19,955 bases of DNA. Origin: CAYXDO01 sp964463485 (GTDB lineage: Bacteria; Myxococcota; Kuafuiibacteriia; Kuafuiibacteriales; Kuafuiibacteriaceae). Below, one piece after another: positions 1 to 7,609 of the stretch (positions are counted from its first letter, which is position 1; each line of letters starts with the position of its first letter). The position numbers and the translations under genes were made by a program. The DNA lies in assembly GCA_964463485.1 (NCBI GenBank), contig CAYXDO010000190.1, positions 1-19,955 of the forward strand, written 5' to 3'. The notes under the pieces were generated by a model. That model did not search any database and was not told the origin of the DNA. It worked only from the letters and a program-made list of their open reading frames with translations.

Positions 1-113
1 GCAGGACCCGTTTCGCAAACCGTCCCGCGACCCTCGAGCTGGCGCAGGACCCGTTCGCAAACCGTCCAGCGACCCTCTGGCTGGGGCAAGACCTGTTTCG
101 CAAACCGTAGAAG
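1..113. repeat. Tandem repeat of about 42-43 bp, cut by the left edge
   Basis: Copies begin near 1, 44 and 86. Each opens with GCAGGACCCGTTTCGCAAAC or a close variant (GCAAGACCTGTTTCGCAAAC in the third). The first two continue through CCGTCC, GCGACCCTC and GCTGG, while the third diverges after CAAACCGT. The periods are 43 and 42 bp, so a coding repeat is unlikely, although one + frame happens to stay open to about 207. No conserved protein is recognisable. The array continues beyond the window, so its copy number is unknown. Copies abut directly without unique spacers, so this is not a CRISPR array. Confidence 0.85.
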
Positions 114-205
114 CCGGTCAAGCTTGCACTGTTCGCCGTCTCGGTGCTGTCCGTGCTCGGCGTCGCGCCTCGACGGAGGATGGCAAAAGCGACCCGGTTT
201 CGTGT

Positions 206-212
206 AAGAGGG
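206..212 (+). promoter_or_regulatory. Ribosome binding site of the secreted metallophosphoesterase
   Basis: AAGAGGG ends 4 bases before the ATG at 217. It is a purine-rich Shine-Dalgarno-like sequence and one of the few clear ones in this window. It supports ATG 217 over any earlier start. The stretch 114-205 upstream shows no convincing -35/-10 pair. Confidence 0.5.
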
Positions 213-216
213 CCGG

Positions 217-2061
217 ATGCGGCGTGCTCTCGTTGTAGGTCTCCTGCTCTGCGCCAAACCCACGTTCGCGGCGCCTTCGGGCGTCAAGCTCTCGTGGGTG
301 AGCGCCGACGCGAGCTCCTCGATGGGCATCTCGTGGGTTACGCCCGGGGACGTGGCGTCGGTCGTTCAATACGGCGTCGCGAGCGTGGCGGAGCGCGAGA
401 AGACGGGAGCGGCGGCTCTTCTTCAGGGCGTCGGGTACGTGCACGAGGTCGAGCTGACCGGGCTGTCGCCCAATACGGTCTACAAGTACCGAGTCGGTAC
501 GGACGGCGATTGGTCGAGCGAGTACACCTTTCAGACCGCACCCAACGGGGGCTGCACGCCTTATTCGTTCGTGGTGCTCGGGGACGCTCGCTCGCAGGCC
601 GAGCAAGGTCCGTCGCCCAACTGGCAACCCATTCACGAAGAGATCAAACCGCTCAACCCGCGGTTCGTCTTGAACACCGGAGACCTCGTGAAGGATGGCG
701 CCATGATCGATCAGTGGGCCGCGTGGCTCGTAGCTTCCGAGTCGGCCAACCCAACGATCCCGATGCTGCCAGCGATCGGCAATCACGACGACGGGCCGGG
801 TGACGGCAACAGCGCGAACTACAACCGACTGTTCATGCTGCCGCCGAACTCGGTCACGGGCACGGAAGACTATTGGTATATCGTCTACGACAACCTCGTG
901 ATTTTCTCGCTGAGCACTCAAACCTTCGATGACTTCGCCGCGCAGTCGGGATGGCTCGAGTCCGTCGCCGCCCAGCACCCTGGAAAGTGGAAGCTCGCTT
1001 TTTTCCATCACCCGGTGTTCACGACGAACTCGATCGCCAGCCATCCGCCGAACGAGATGGGCCAGAACCCGCACTACGGGCCGGCGTTCGACCGCGCCGG
1101 GATCGACGTCGTCGTGCAAGGCCACAATCACATGTACGAGCGTTTCCGGCCTCTTCGGTACGACGGAAGCCATCCCGACGAGGGTACCGAGGTCGCCCAG
1201 TTCGGAACCGGACCGAACGACGGCCGCCTCTACGTGACCAGCGGCGGCGCCGGGTCATTCCTGAACGTACTCATCGAGCACGCCTTGCAGCCAGCGACGG
1301 GCAGCGAGATCCGGTTGGCCAACTATCACTTCATCAAAGTCAGTGTGGCCAGCACGACCCTCCACCTCACCGCGATCAGGAGCGCCATCAGCCCGCGTGG
1401 TGGTGCCGGAGTCATGGACGAAGTGACCCTCAGCCGACCCGGCCCCGACCCATGCAGCCAAATGGGTGACCCGGACGGTGACGCCGACGGTTTTCCGAGG
1501 TCGAGGGACTGCGACGACCTCGACCCGGACGTCAACCCCGGTGCGGTCGAGGTGTGCGGAAACACGATCGACGAAGACTGCTTGGGCGGTGCCAACGCCT
1601 GCCCGCCGCCGCCCGTCGATGACGACGCGGACGGTTCACCGGCCGTGGGTGACTGCGACGATCACGACGCTCGCCGCTTTCCCGAGAACACCGAGGTCGA
1701 CTGCAACTCGATCGACGACGACTGCGACTGCCTGGAGTCGTGTGGCGGCGCCACGACGTCCGTCTGCGGCGCGCCCGACGCGGGCGCCCAAGTCTCGGAC
1801 GCCCAGGTCCCGGACACCACCGAGGCCGCAGAAGTCGGAGCACCGGACGCGATATCCAATGCCCCAGACGCGACCGCCGCTGCGGACGCGGGGGACGGGA
1901 TCGACGCGGGTGCGCCGCGGGCAGCCGATAGTTGTAGCTGCCGCACGGGACCGTTCGACGAATCCTCTGGGCGAGGCCAAGGGGTTGTGATCTTGGCCAT
2001 CTTGCTCGGGCTTCGGAGAAGGCTTCGTGTCTCCTTCGCCTCGGCTTCGAGAACGCGCTAG
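217..2061 (+). CDS. Secreted purple-acid-phosphatase-like metallophosphoesterase with MopE-type motifs and MYXO-CTERM-like tail
   Basis: This is a predicted exported phosphoesterase of 614 residues. Residues 1-18 form a signal peptide (MRRALVVGLLLCAKPTFA). Residues about 20-108 look like the fibronectin-type N-terminal domain of purple acid phosphatases (VQYG, LTGLSPNTVYKYRVG). The catalytic domain follows: GDAR (D123), NTGDLV (D156), GNHDD (N189, H190), FFHHP (H264/H265) and GHNHMYER (H303, H305), which covers the usual dinuclear-metal ligands. Two Asp/Cys motifs of MopE type (DxDGD...DCDDxD...PGAxExC...DEDC) lie at about 418-455 and 466-508. A Pro/Ala/Asp-rich stalk (about 515-570) leads to CSC (573-575), a short hydrophobic run (589-599) and RRR. 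That order matches MYXO-CTERM sorting tails, although the hydrophobic stretch is short. The substrate is unknown (phosphomonoester or phosphodiester). It precedes a kinase gene by 15 bases. Confidence 0.9.
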   Translation: MRRALVVGLLLCAKPTFAAPSGVKLSWVSADASSSMGISWVTPGDVASVVQYGVASVAEREKTGAAALLQGVGYVHEVELTGLSPNTVYKYRVGTDGDWSSEYTFQTAPNGGCTPYSFVVLGDARSQAEQGPSPNWQPIHEEIKPLNPRFVLNTGDLVKDGAMIDQWAAWLVASESANPTIPMLPAIGNHDDGPGDGNSANYNRLFMLPPNSVTGTEDYWYIVYDNLVIFSLSTQTFDDFAAQSGWLESVAAQHPGKWKLAFFHHPVFTTNSIASHPPNEMGQNPHYGPAFDRAGIDVVVQGHNHMYERFRPLRYDGSHPDEGTEVAQFGTGPNDGRLYVTSGGAGSFLNVLIEHALQPATGSEIRLANYHFIKVSVASTTLHLTAIRSAISPRGGAGVMDEVTLSRPGPDPCSQMGDPDGDADGFPRSRDCDDLDPDVNPGAVEVCGNTIDEDCLGGANACPPPPVDDDADGSPAVGDCDDHDARRFPENTEVDCNSIDDDCDCLESCGGATTSVCGAPDAGAQVSDAQVPDTTEAAEVGAPDAISNAPDATAAADAGDGIDAGAPRAADSCSCRTGPFDESSGRGQGVVILAILLGLRRRLRVSFASASRTR

Positions 2062-2076
2062 ACTTCCTGCTCCGGC

Positions 2077-4245
2077 ATGTCCGGCAAGAAGCGTCAAATC
2101 GGCGACCCTGCGGAGTCGTCATGGGGAGCCGCGTCGGAACCAGGTGAGTCGCTGCCGTTCGAAGTGATGCCTCCGACCGAGCGCAGCGGGGCGCTGTCTT
2201 CGCGGCGCATCCCGTCGTCTTCCCGTCGGGAGACGGAGATCGAAGATAGACCGAGCATCGACGAGCCCGAGCTCCCTGAGGGCATCAAGCCACCTCGATG
2301 GGAAGCGCCCGACGAGGTGACCCAGATCGACTTCAACGACCCGGCCATGACCGAATCTGCGTCAACGCCCACGGTCGACACGCTCAAAGACGACGACAAG
2401 CAGACGCCCGCCAAGCGCAGAGAATCCTCTACCGCCGCCACGGTCGTGCCTGAGGTCGTCGGGTCCAAGCGCGGGATCGTGATCGGGCCGACGGATTCGA
2501 ACTGGAGCGACGAATCCGGTGAGGCCAAGACGATCGCTCCGGGCTCGTTGATCATCCCTCCGGAGCTTCGCCGCGCGGCCGCACTGAAACCTGTGGTGTC
2601 CGTGCCCAAAGAGCTCCCGCAAGCCAAGACGATCGACGACGCGGACGACGCGCCGGTCGCCAAGGCAGCGCCCAGGCAGGCCGAGCAGACCAAGGCACCC
2701 ATCGATGACGATCCGCCGCTCGTCTTCGGTCCCCCGAGCGGCGGACAGGCCGAGGAAGCGCCTGTGATCGTGGGGCCACCGAAGGGCCGGCAAGAGGCGC
2801 CGTTCATCATGGGGCCACCGAAGGGCCGGGACGCGCCGATCCTGGGGGGGCCGCCCAAGTCTGGCCCCAGTCGGCCCATCGAAATCAGGGAGACTCGGCG
2901 GAAGGCCGGACAGGAGTCTTTGGATCCGAGGATGCTCGGGCCCGCCTATCGGCTGCAGCGCGAGATCGCGGTGGGGGGCATGGGCACGGTCTACGAGGCG
3001 GAGCGCGCGTCCGACCGCAAACGAGTGGCGCTCAAGGTGTTGAACGCCAACGTCGCGAAGGACGCTCGTATCAAGGAACGCCTTCGCCGCGAGGTGGAGG
3101 CCTCGCAGAAGATCGGCCATCGCGGGATCGTGCAGATGTTCGGGTTCGAGACTGCGCCGGACGGTCGCGCCTTCGCCGTGATGGAGCTCCTCGAGGGCGC
3201 GGAGCTTCGTGAGCGGCTCAAGGCCGAAGGCAAGCTGCCGCCCAACGACGCCTGCCAGATCGCGGCCGAGGTCTGCGATGTGCTCGCGGCCGCGCACGCC
3301 CAGGGGGTCGTTCACCGCGACGTGAAGCCAGAGAACATCTTCTTGTCGAAGGACGCGAGCGGAAAGACGCACGTGAAGCTCTTGGATTTCGGGGCCGCGA
3401 ACGTGCTCGACGCCAAGACGCTGACCGTCGAGGGCTCGATGATCGGGACGCCTGCGTACATGGCGCCCGAGCAAGTCCTCGGCGACGAGGTCACGGAGCG
3501 CACGGACGTCTATGCGACGGCGGTGGTTCTGTACGAGGCGTTGGCGGGACAGCAGCCGTTTCGTGCGGAGCGATTCGAAGAGACGATCGTGCGGGTGGTC
3601 AGCATGGTCCCGCCCCCTCCGCTTGGTGTGACCTCCATCGACGAGGTCGTCTTGAAGGGGCTCGAGAAGGTGTCCGCCAACCGTTGGCAGACCGCGGCGA
3701 GCTTCGCGGAGGCGTTGCGTACGGCGAGCGCGGGCAAGGCCTCTGCCGGCGCCTGGAAGCTGGGGTGGTCGCGCCGATTGCGTTCGAAGACGACGCAGCG
3801 TGTGGCGACCGGTGCCTTGGTCGTCATCGTGGCGTCGTCGATCGGCTATCTCGCGGGCGATCGAACGCAGGCCGAGCGCCTGTCGTTGGCCGTGCGGCCG
3901 GCGGACGCGGCTGGCTGTGCGGAGCCCGAGACGAGCGCGCTTCGAAGCGCGATGGAGAGCGCGCTCGTAGGCGTGTCGGACATCGAGCTCGACCGGAGCC
4001 AGGAGGTTCAGTCGGGGGTCGCGTCGCTCCACGTCGTTTGTCAGAAGGACGACAAGGGACTTCGAGCGGACACGATCCTCTACGCGGCCACCGGAGGAAG
4101 GGAAGAGGCGCACTTCGCGGTGCGAGGATCGGAGGCCGCTTCGGTGGCTCCTCGAATCGCCGTGGAGCTCGCGTCGAAGAAGGGTTGGCGCACCTCCGCG
4201 GATCTCCGGAAGCAGTCCGAGGACGCGAAGGTCTCGCTGGAATAA
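2077..4245 (+). CDS. Transmembrane Ser/Thr protein kinase (PknB-like) with repeat-bearing N-terminus
   Basis: This is a Hanks-type kinase of 722 residues. Residues 1-285 are acidic, low-complexity and probably disordered, ending in a GPPKGR-type repeat tract (213-264). The kinase domain spans about 291-555: glycine loop VGGMGTVYEAE (300-307), ATP-binding K320 in ALKVL, catalytic loop HRDVKPEN (D415), DFG (437-439), and GTPAYMAPE (457-465). All key residues are present, and it is an RD kinase. One transmembrane helix lies at about 576-594. A C-terminal domain of about 125 residues follows, presumably periplasmic, with two cysteines (C614, C655) and no recognised family. It is a plausible signal-sensing domain. 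The long N-terminus ahead of the kinase is cytoplasmic by topology. The start is ATG 2077, 15 bases after the upstream gene, with no clear ribosome binding site. It probably shares a transcript with the flanking phosphoesterases. Confidence 0.93.
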   Translation: MSGKKRQIGDPAESSWGAASEPGESLPFEVMPPTERSGALSSRRIPSSSRRETEIEDRPSIDEPELPEGIKPPRWEAPDEVTQIDFNDPAMTESASTPTVDTLKDDDKQTPAKRRESSTAATVVPEVVGSKRGIVIGPTDSNWSDESGEAKTIAPGSLIIPPELRRAAALKPVVSVPKELPQAKTIDDADDAPVAKAAPRQAEQTKAPIDDDPPLVFGPPSGGQAEEAPVIVGPPKGRQEAPFIMGPPKGRDAPILGGPPKSGPSRPIEIRETRRKAGQESLDPRMLGPAYRLQREIAVGGMGTVYEAERASDRKRVALKVLNANVAKDARIKERLRREVEASQKIGHRGIVQMFGFETAPDGRAFAVMELLEGAELRERLKAEGKLPPNDACQIAAEVCDVLAAAHAQGVVHRDVKPENIFLSKDASGKTHVKLLDFGAANVLDAKTLTVEGSMIGTPAYMAPEQVLGDEVTERTDVYATAVVLYEALAGQQPFRAERFEETIVRVVSMVPPPPLGVTSIDEVVLKGLEKVSANRWQTAASFAEALRTASAGKASAGAWKLGWSRRLRSKTTQRVATGALVVIVASSIGYLAGDRTQAERLSLAVRPADAAGCAEPETSALRSAMESALVGVSDIELDRSQEVQSGVASLHVVCQKDDKGLRADTILYAATGGREEAHFAVRGSEAASVAPRIAVELASKKGWRTSADLRKQSEDAKVSLE
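2713..2868 (+). repeat. Tandem GPPKGR-type repeat inside the first kinase
   Basis: Residues 213-264 hold four imperfect units of 11-15 residues: PLVFGPPSGG, PVIVGPPKGR, PFIMGPPKGR, PILGGPPKSG. At the DNA level the 20-mer TGGGGCCACCGAAGGGCCGG occurs twice, exactly 39 bp apart (2771-2790 and 2810-2829). This indicates recent in-frame duplication. The units sit just before the kinase domain and pair a hydrophobic triplet with a GPP turn and basic residues. They could be a short binding motif used several times. The function is unknown. Confidence 0.85.
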
Positions 4246-4300
4246 AACGTTTCCGGAATCGGCTCGACGGCGACGGGACCTCGACGCATCTTGGTCTGGC

Positions 4301-5503
4301 GTGCCTCGACTGTGGTCGTTCCTCGCCTTCTTCGTGACGCTGTCCCTCATCGACGGGGCTCTTCACTTCTACTTTTGGGTGCGGCTCGTGCGGGATCCGG
4401 CCTGGCCCCCTCCGTTCGACCGCGTGGGAACGGTCCTGATCGTGCTGCTCGCGGTGTTGCTGCCGCTCGGGCTGTTCGCCGGCCGGGTCCTGGACCAGCG
4501 ATACGGGCGCGTCGTCTCGCTGGCCGCGTTCGTGTGGATGGGGACTGCCTTCTTGTTCTTTGCGATCCTCGCGTTCAGCGATCTGATTCGGCTGTTGTCG
4601 GGGCTCGGAGCGGCGGCGATCGCGTATCTCAAGAGCTCGCCTCCGGCGGGCTCCGACGTGGACGGGCTGATGCGGCGCGAGGTGATGGCGCGTGGGATCG
4701 CGGGAGCGGCGACGGCGGCGTCCGGGGCGTTGTCGATCGTGGCCGCGCGGTCTGCGCTCGGGGAGCTCTCCGTCGAGGAAGTGAACGTGAAGCTCGAGAA
4801 GCTCCCGAAGGAGCTCGATGGGCTGTCGATCGTGCAGCTCACGGACGTCCACGTCGGTCCCACGATCGGGAAGAAGTTCATCGAAGGCATGGTCGAGAAG
4901 GCGAACCGCGCCCGACCCGACGCCGTCGTGATCACCGGGGACCTCGTCGACGGATCCGTGGAGGAGCTGTTCGAGCACGTCGCGCCGTTGTCGCGGTTGT
5001 CGGCGCGCTACGGCGTGTATTTCGTCACGGGCAACCACGAGTATTACTCAGGAGCGACTCGGTGGGTCGAGGCGCTGCAGCGCTTGGGCATTCGCGTGTT
5101 GAGAAACGAGCGCGTGACGCTCGGGGATTCGGCGAAGCTCGAGCTCGCGGGGGTCGATGACGCGAGCGCCGCGCGGATGGGGGTCGGCCACGGAGCGGAC
5201 TTGAAGCGCGCGCTCAACGGGCGCCAAGCAGAGCGCGAGGTCGTGCTGCTCGCACATCAGCCAAAGGCGGTTCAAGAGGCCTCCGAGCACGACGTGGGGC
5301 TCGTGTTGTCTGGGCACACCCACGGTGGGCAGATTTTTCCGTGGGGCGCGCTCGTAGGGCTCACGCAGCCTTACGTCGTGGGGCTCCATCGGCACACCCA
5401 GTCCACGCAAATTTACGTGAGCAAAGGAACGGGTTACTGGGGCCCGCCGATGCGTTTGCTCGCGCCCGCAGAAATCACTCGGATCGTCCTCTCGTCGGGC
5501 TGA
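4301..5503 (+). CDS. Membrane-anchored metallophosphoesterase (YkuE/YaeI-like)
   Basis: This is a 400-residue protein. The N-terminal ~100 residues contain about three hydrophobic segments (roughly 5-25, 43-62, 70-105). A Tat-like RR (125-126) before a small hydrophobic Ala/Gly stretch follows. This layout is known for YkuE-type phosphoesterases. The catalytic domain starts near 175 with all metal-site motifs: TDVHVG (D182, H184), TGDLVDG (D214), GNHEYY (N245, H246), LAHQPK (H319) and SGHTHGGQ (H339, H341). The family includes cell-envelope phosphodiesterases. The substrate here cannot be told from sequence. The start is GTG 4301, because the next in-frame ATG would remove the membrane segments. 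It lies 55 bases after the kinase and 3 bases before the transporter. The active site is probably on the outer face of the inner membrane, which is inferred from the Tat-like segment. Confidence 0.88.
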   Translation: MPRLWSFLAFFVTLSLIDGALHFYFWVRLVRDPAWPPPFDRVGTVLIVLLAVLLPLGLFAGRVLDQRYGRVVSLAAFVWMGTAFLFFAILAFSDLIRLLSGLGAAAIAYLKSSPPAGSDVDGLMRREVMARGIAGAATAASGALSIVAARSALGELSVEEVNVKLEKLPKELDGLSIVQLTDVHVGPTIGKKFIEGMVEKANRARPDAVVITGDLVDGSVEELFEHVAPLSRLSARYGVYFVTGNHEYYSGATRWVEALQRLGIRVLRNERVTLGDSAKLELAGVDDASAARMGVGHGADLKRALNGRQAEREVVLLAHQPKAVQEASEHDVGLVLSGHTHGGQIFPWGALVGLTQPYVVGLHRHTQSTQIYVSKGTGYWGPPMRLLAPAEITRIVLSSG

Positions 5504-5506
5504 TCG

Positions 5507-6742
5507 TTGGATTTCAAACGATCGATCCGTGCGGACCTCCCGCGAACGCTCGCGCTCGCCTCCTCCGCGTACGTGATCAACTTCGGCTACGAGATCGCGC
5601 GTCCCGCCGCCGAGTCTCTGTTTCTGTCGGCGCATGGGAGCCGATCTTTGCCGTGGGTCTGGCTCGCGGTGGCGGTGACCGTGACGATCGTGGTCGGCGT
5701 GTATCAGCGGCTCGCGGCGAGGCTCGACCTCGGCCTGCTCTTCGGGATCTGCTCGGCGATCACGGCCGGAGCGTTCGCGCTGATGCTCGCGCTCGTGGGG
5801 CTCGGCGTGCCCGCATCCGTCTTCGTGTTGTATGTGCTCAAGGACGTCTACATCGTCGTGCTGATCGAAGCGTTCTGGAGCCTCTCGAACGTCGTACATC
5901 GTTTATCGGCGGCGCGCTGGGTCTACGGGCTCTATATGCTGTTGGGATCGTTGGGGGGGGCGAGCGCGGGCTGGTTGGTGGGCCCGATCGCCAGGCGTTA
6001 CGGGACGCTGCGCGCGCTCTGGATCCTCGTCCCGCTCTACGCGGCGTTTTCGCTGTACGTTTTGTTTGTGCTCCGACGATTCGCTCCCAAGGAGGCGGTT
6101 CGGCGCGAGAGCTCGGCGTCGTGGGACGAAGGGATCGCGGCGCTTCGGGCCAGCAAATATCTCGGCGCGATGTTCTTGATGGTGGCGACGGCCCAGGTGG
6201 CGACGACGCTGATCGACTACGCGTACAACACGACGCTCGAGGCGACCTACTCGGACACGGACGCGCGGACGGCGATCGGCGGTCAGGTGTACTCGGCGAT
6301 CGAGCTCGGAGCCGCGCTGTTGCAGCTCCTGGCGGGGCCCGTGTTGAAGCTCCTCGGCGCGCCGATCACGGTGCTGACCATTCCGATCCTGATGTCGCTT
6401 CCGATTGGGCTGTTCGCGGTGACACCGGGGCTCGCGGCGGTGGCGGTGGCGAAGGCGGCCGGGAAGATCTTCGACTATTCGATCTTCCGCGCGGCCAAGG
6501 AGCTGTTCTACATCCCGCTCGACTACACGGAGAAGACGAGGGGCAAGGCGATCATCGACATCTTCGGCTACCGCGTGGCCAAGGGCGCCACTTCGCTCGT
6601 GGTGCTGGGCTTGATGGCCCGAGAGCTCGGCGAGGTGGTCGGCTTCGTGGTGCTCGGATTGCTCGGAGTGTGGCTCGTGCTCGCGCTTCGGATCGGGCGA
6701 GGCTTTCGGACGTTGGTGAGTCGAAAGGCCGAAGTCGGTTAG
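5507..6742 (+). CDS. MFS/NTT-like transporter (ATP/ADP-translocase-related)
   Basis: This is a polytopic inner-membrane protein of 411 residues, with about 10-12 hydrophobic segments separated by short basic loops (for example RRFAPKEAVRR near 190-200). The stretch at about 331-358 (KELFYIPLDYTEKTRGKA, then IDIFGYRVAKG) resembles the conserved region of nucleotide transporters of the Npt/Tlc (NTT) type and their free-living bacterial relatives. Those relatives are usually annotated only as MFS transporters, and true ATP/ADP exchange should not be assumed. The start is TTG 5507. The TGA of the preceding gene (5501-5503) is in the same frame, so no earlier start is possible and the gap is only 3 bases. 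This implies co-transcription and perhaps translational coupling. The stop TAG overlaps the stop of the convergent methyltransferase. Confidence 0.78.
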   Translation: MDFKRSIRADLPRTLALASSAYVINFGYEIARPAAESLFLSAHGSRSLPWVWLAVAVTVTIVVGVYQRLAARLDLGLLFGICSAITAGAFALMLALVGLGVPASVFVLYVLKDVYIVVLIEAFWSLSNVVHRLSAARWVYGLYMLLGSLGGASAGWLVGPIARRYGTLRALWILVPLYAAFSLYVLFVLRRFAPKEAVRRESSASWDEGIAALRASKYLGAMFLMVATAQVATTLIDYAYNTTLEATYSDTDARTAIGGQVYSAIELGAALLQLLAGPVLKLLGAPITVLTIPILMSLPIGLFAVTPGLAAVAVAKAAGKIFDYSIFRAAKELFYIPLDYTEKTRGKAIIDIFGYRVAKGATSLVVLGLMARELGEVVGFVVLGLLGVWLVLALRIGRGFRTLVSRKAEVG

Positions 6743-7446
6743 GTCGAGCGCTCGAGCACAATCAGACACCGCGTGCTGAAGAGGCGCGGAAAGCGGCACA
6801 GGTAGGGCTCGAGCACGCGCGCCACGGGCAGGAGCGGGGTGAGCGACGGGCCAGAGAATCCGCCCGTCAGAAGCCACGGGAGACCGGAGAAGGGCTCGCG
6901 ACGCACGATCCGAAGCGGCAGGCCGAGGCCAAAAAACACGCCGTCCGAGCGGAAGTAGACGTAGGGCAGCGCTGCGTTGCCCTCCATCGGATCTTTGAGG
7001 CCCGTGAACGGATCGAACGGTGGTGAGCTCGGATCACAGTCTTCGTGGTGAAGGAACCGATAGAACGTGTAGCCGGAGAGGCTCAGCCACGGCTCGATCA
7101 TGACGAGCCGTCCTTTGGGCTTCAGAACCCGGGCGGCCTCCGCGAGAAAGCGGGTCGGCTTTGGCAGGTGGTGGAACACGTCCAACATGACGAGGTTCGC
7201 GATCGAGGCGTCGGCGAACGGCAGAGCCTCCGCGTCAGCCACGAGCTCCGCGTGAGGGTGGGCAAAGACGTCGGTGGCGACGATGTCCGGATGTGCTTCC
7301 TTGAAGAAACCGGGGCCGGAGCCGAGCTCCACGGTCGGTGCCTCGGGTGTGCAGGCGCCGCGAATGCGGTCGAACAGCTCGCGGTAGGCATCGCGGAGCG
7401 CGGGCTTCTTGGCCCAGGCCGCGCGGTGCTCATGGACGAAGTCCAC
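6739..7446 (-). CDS. Class I SAM-dependent methyltransferase
   Basis: This is a Methyltransf_11-type enzyme of 235 residues if started at GTG 7446. SAM-binding motif I is VELGSGPGF (39-47), followed by ATDV (57-60) as the acidic end of strand 2, then ADAEALPFADASI and MLDVFHHLPKP, then ARVLKPKGRLVMIEP. The C-terminal half (FYRFLHHE, then NAALPYVYF) resembles a subgroup of bacterial methyltransferases of unknown substrate. Family members start near the ExRxxxxxKPxLRxxY segment, here residues 6-21, which favours GTG 7446. An in-frame ATG at 7536 would add 30 residues (MHGSATNRR...) of unconvincing sequence and intrude on the second kinase's upstream region. It converges on the transporter: TAA (6739-6741) and TAG (6740-6742) share two bases. 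Confidence 0.85.
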   Translation of the reverse strand: MDFVHEHRAAWAKKPALRDAYRELFDRIRGACTPEAPTVELGSGPGFFKEAHPDIVATDVFAHPHAELVADAEALPFADASIANLVMLDVFHHLPKPTRFLAEAARVLKPKGRLVMIEPWLSLSGYTFYRFLHHEDCDPSSPPFDPFTGLKDPMEGNAALPYVYFRSDGVFFGLGLPLRIVRREPFSGLPWLLTGGFSGPSLTPLLPVARVLEPYLCRFPRLFSTRCLIVLERST

Positions 7447-7609
7447 GGGCTGGCATTGGGGCTCGATCGAAGCCGAGGAGCAAGCCCACAGGGTCGGAAG
7501 TGTGGGAGAGCGGCGATTCGTTGCAGATCCGTGCATGAACGCAGCACCGGCTGAAGCTGGGGCTTCCTGCCCTTCCAGGCGCGCGCGATCCTCTGCAAGA
7601 TGGGCGTGG
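7447..7609. promoter_or_regulatory. Divergent intergenic region between methyltransferase and second kinase
   Basis: If the methyltransferase starts at 7446 (-) and the kinase at 7610 (+), these 163 bases must hold both promoters. I could not pick out a convincing -35/-10 pair on either strand. An alternative ATG for each gene (7536 on -, 7535 on +) would make the 5' ends nearly abut. The frames stay open here on both strands, which in such GC-rich DNA says little. Confidence 0.35.

Noticed and set aside
1..207. Open + frame of 68 codons ending at TAA 205-207
   Set aside because: It consists mostly of the tandem array, whose 42/43-bp periods do not keep a frame, and shows no protein-like features.
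118..1173. 351-codon open frame on the - strand opposite the secreted phosphoesterase
   Set aside because: No recognisable motif, Arg-rich composition, and it fully overlaps a gene with a clear signal peptide and metal-site residues.
2362..4350. 662-codon open frame on the - strand opposite the first kinase
   Set aside because: Arg/His-rich with no domain. It is the antisense shadow of a kinase with all catalytic motifs, as expected in GC-rich DNA.
5341..7026. 561-codon + frame across the transporter and methyltransferase
   Set aside because: Composition is Arg/Ala/Gly-rich with no domain, and it crosses two well-supported genes on both strands.
7409..7609. Upstream extension of the second kinase to ATG 7409
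   Set aside because: It would overlap the methyltransferase coding region and adds sequence unlike any kinase N-terminus. GTG 7610 (or ATG 7535) fits better.
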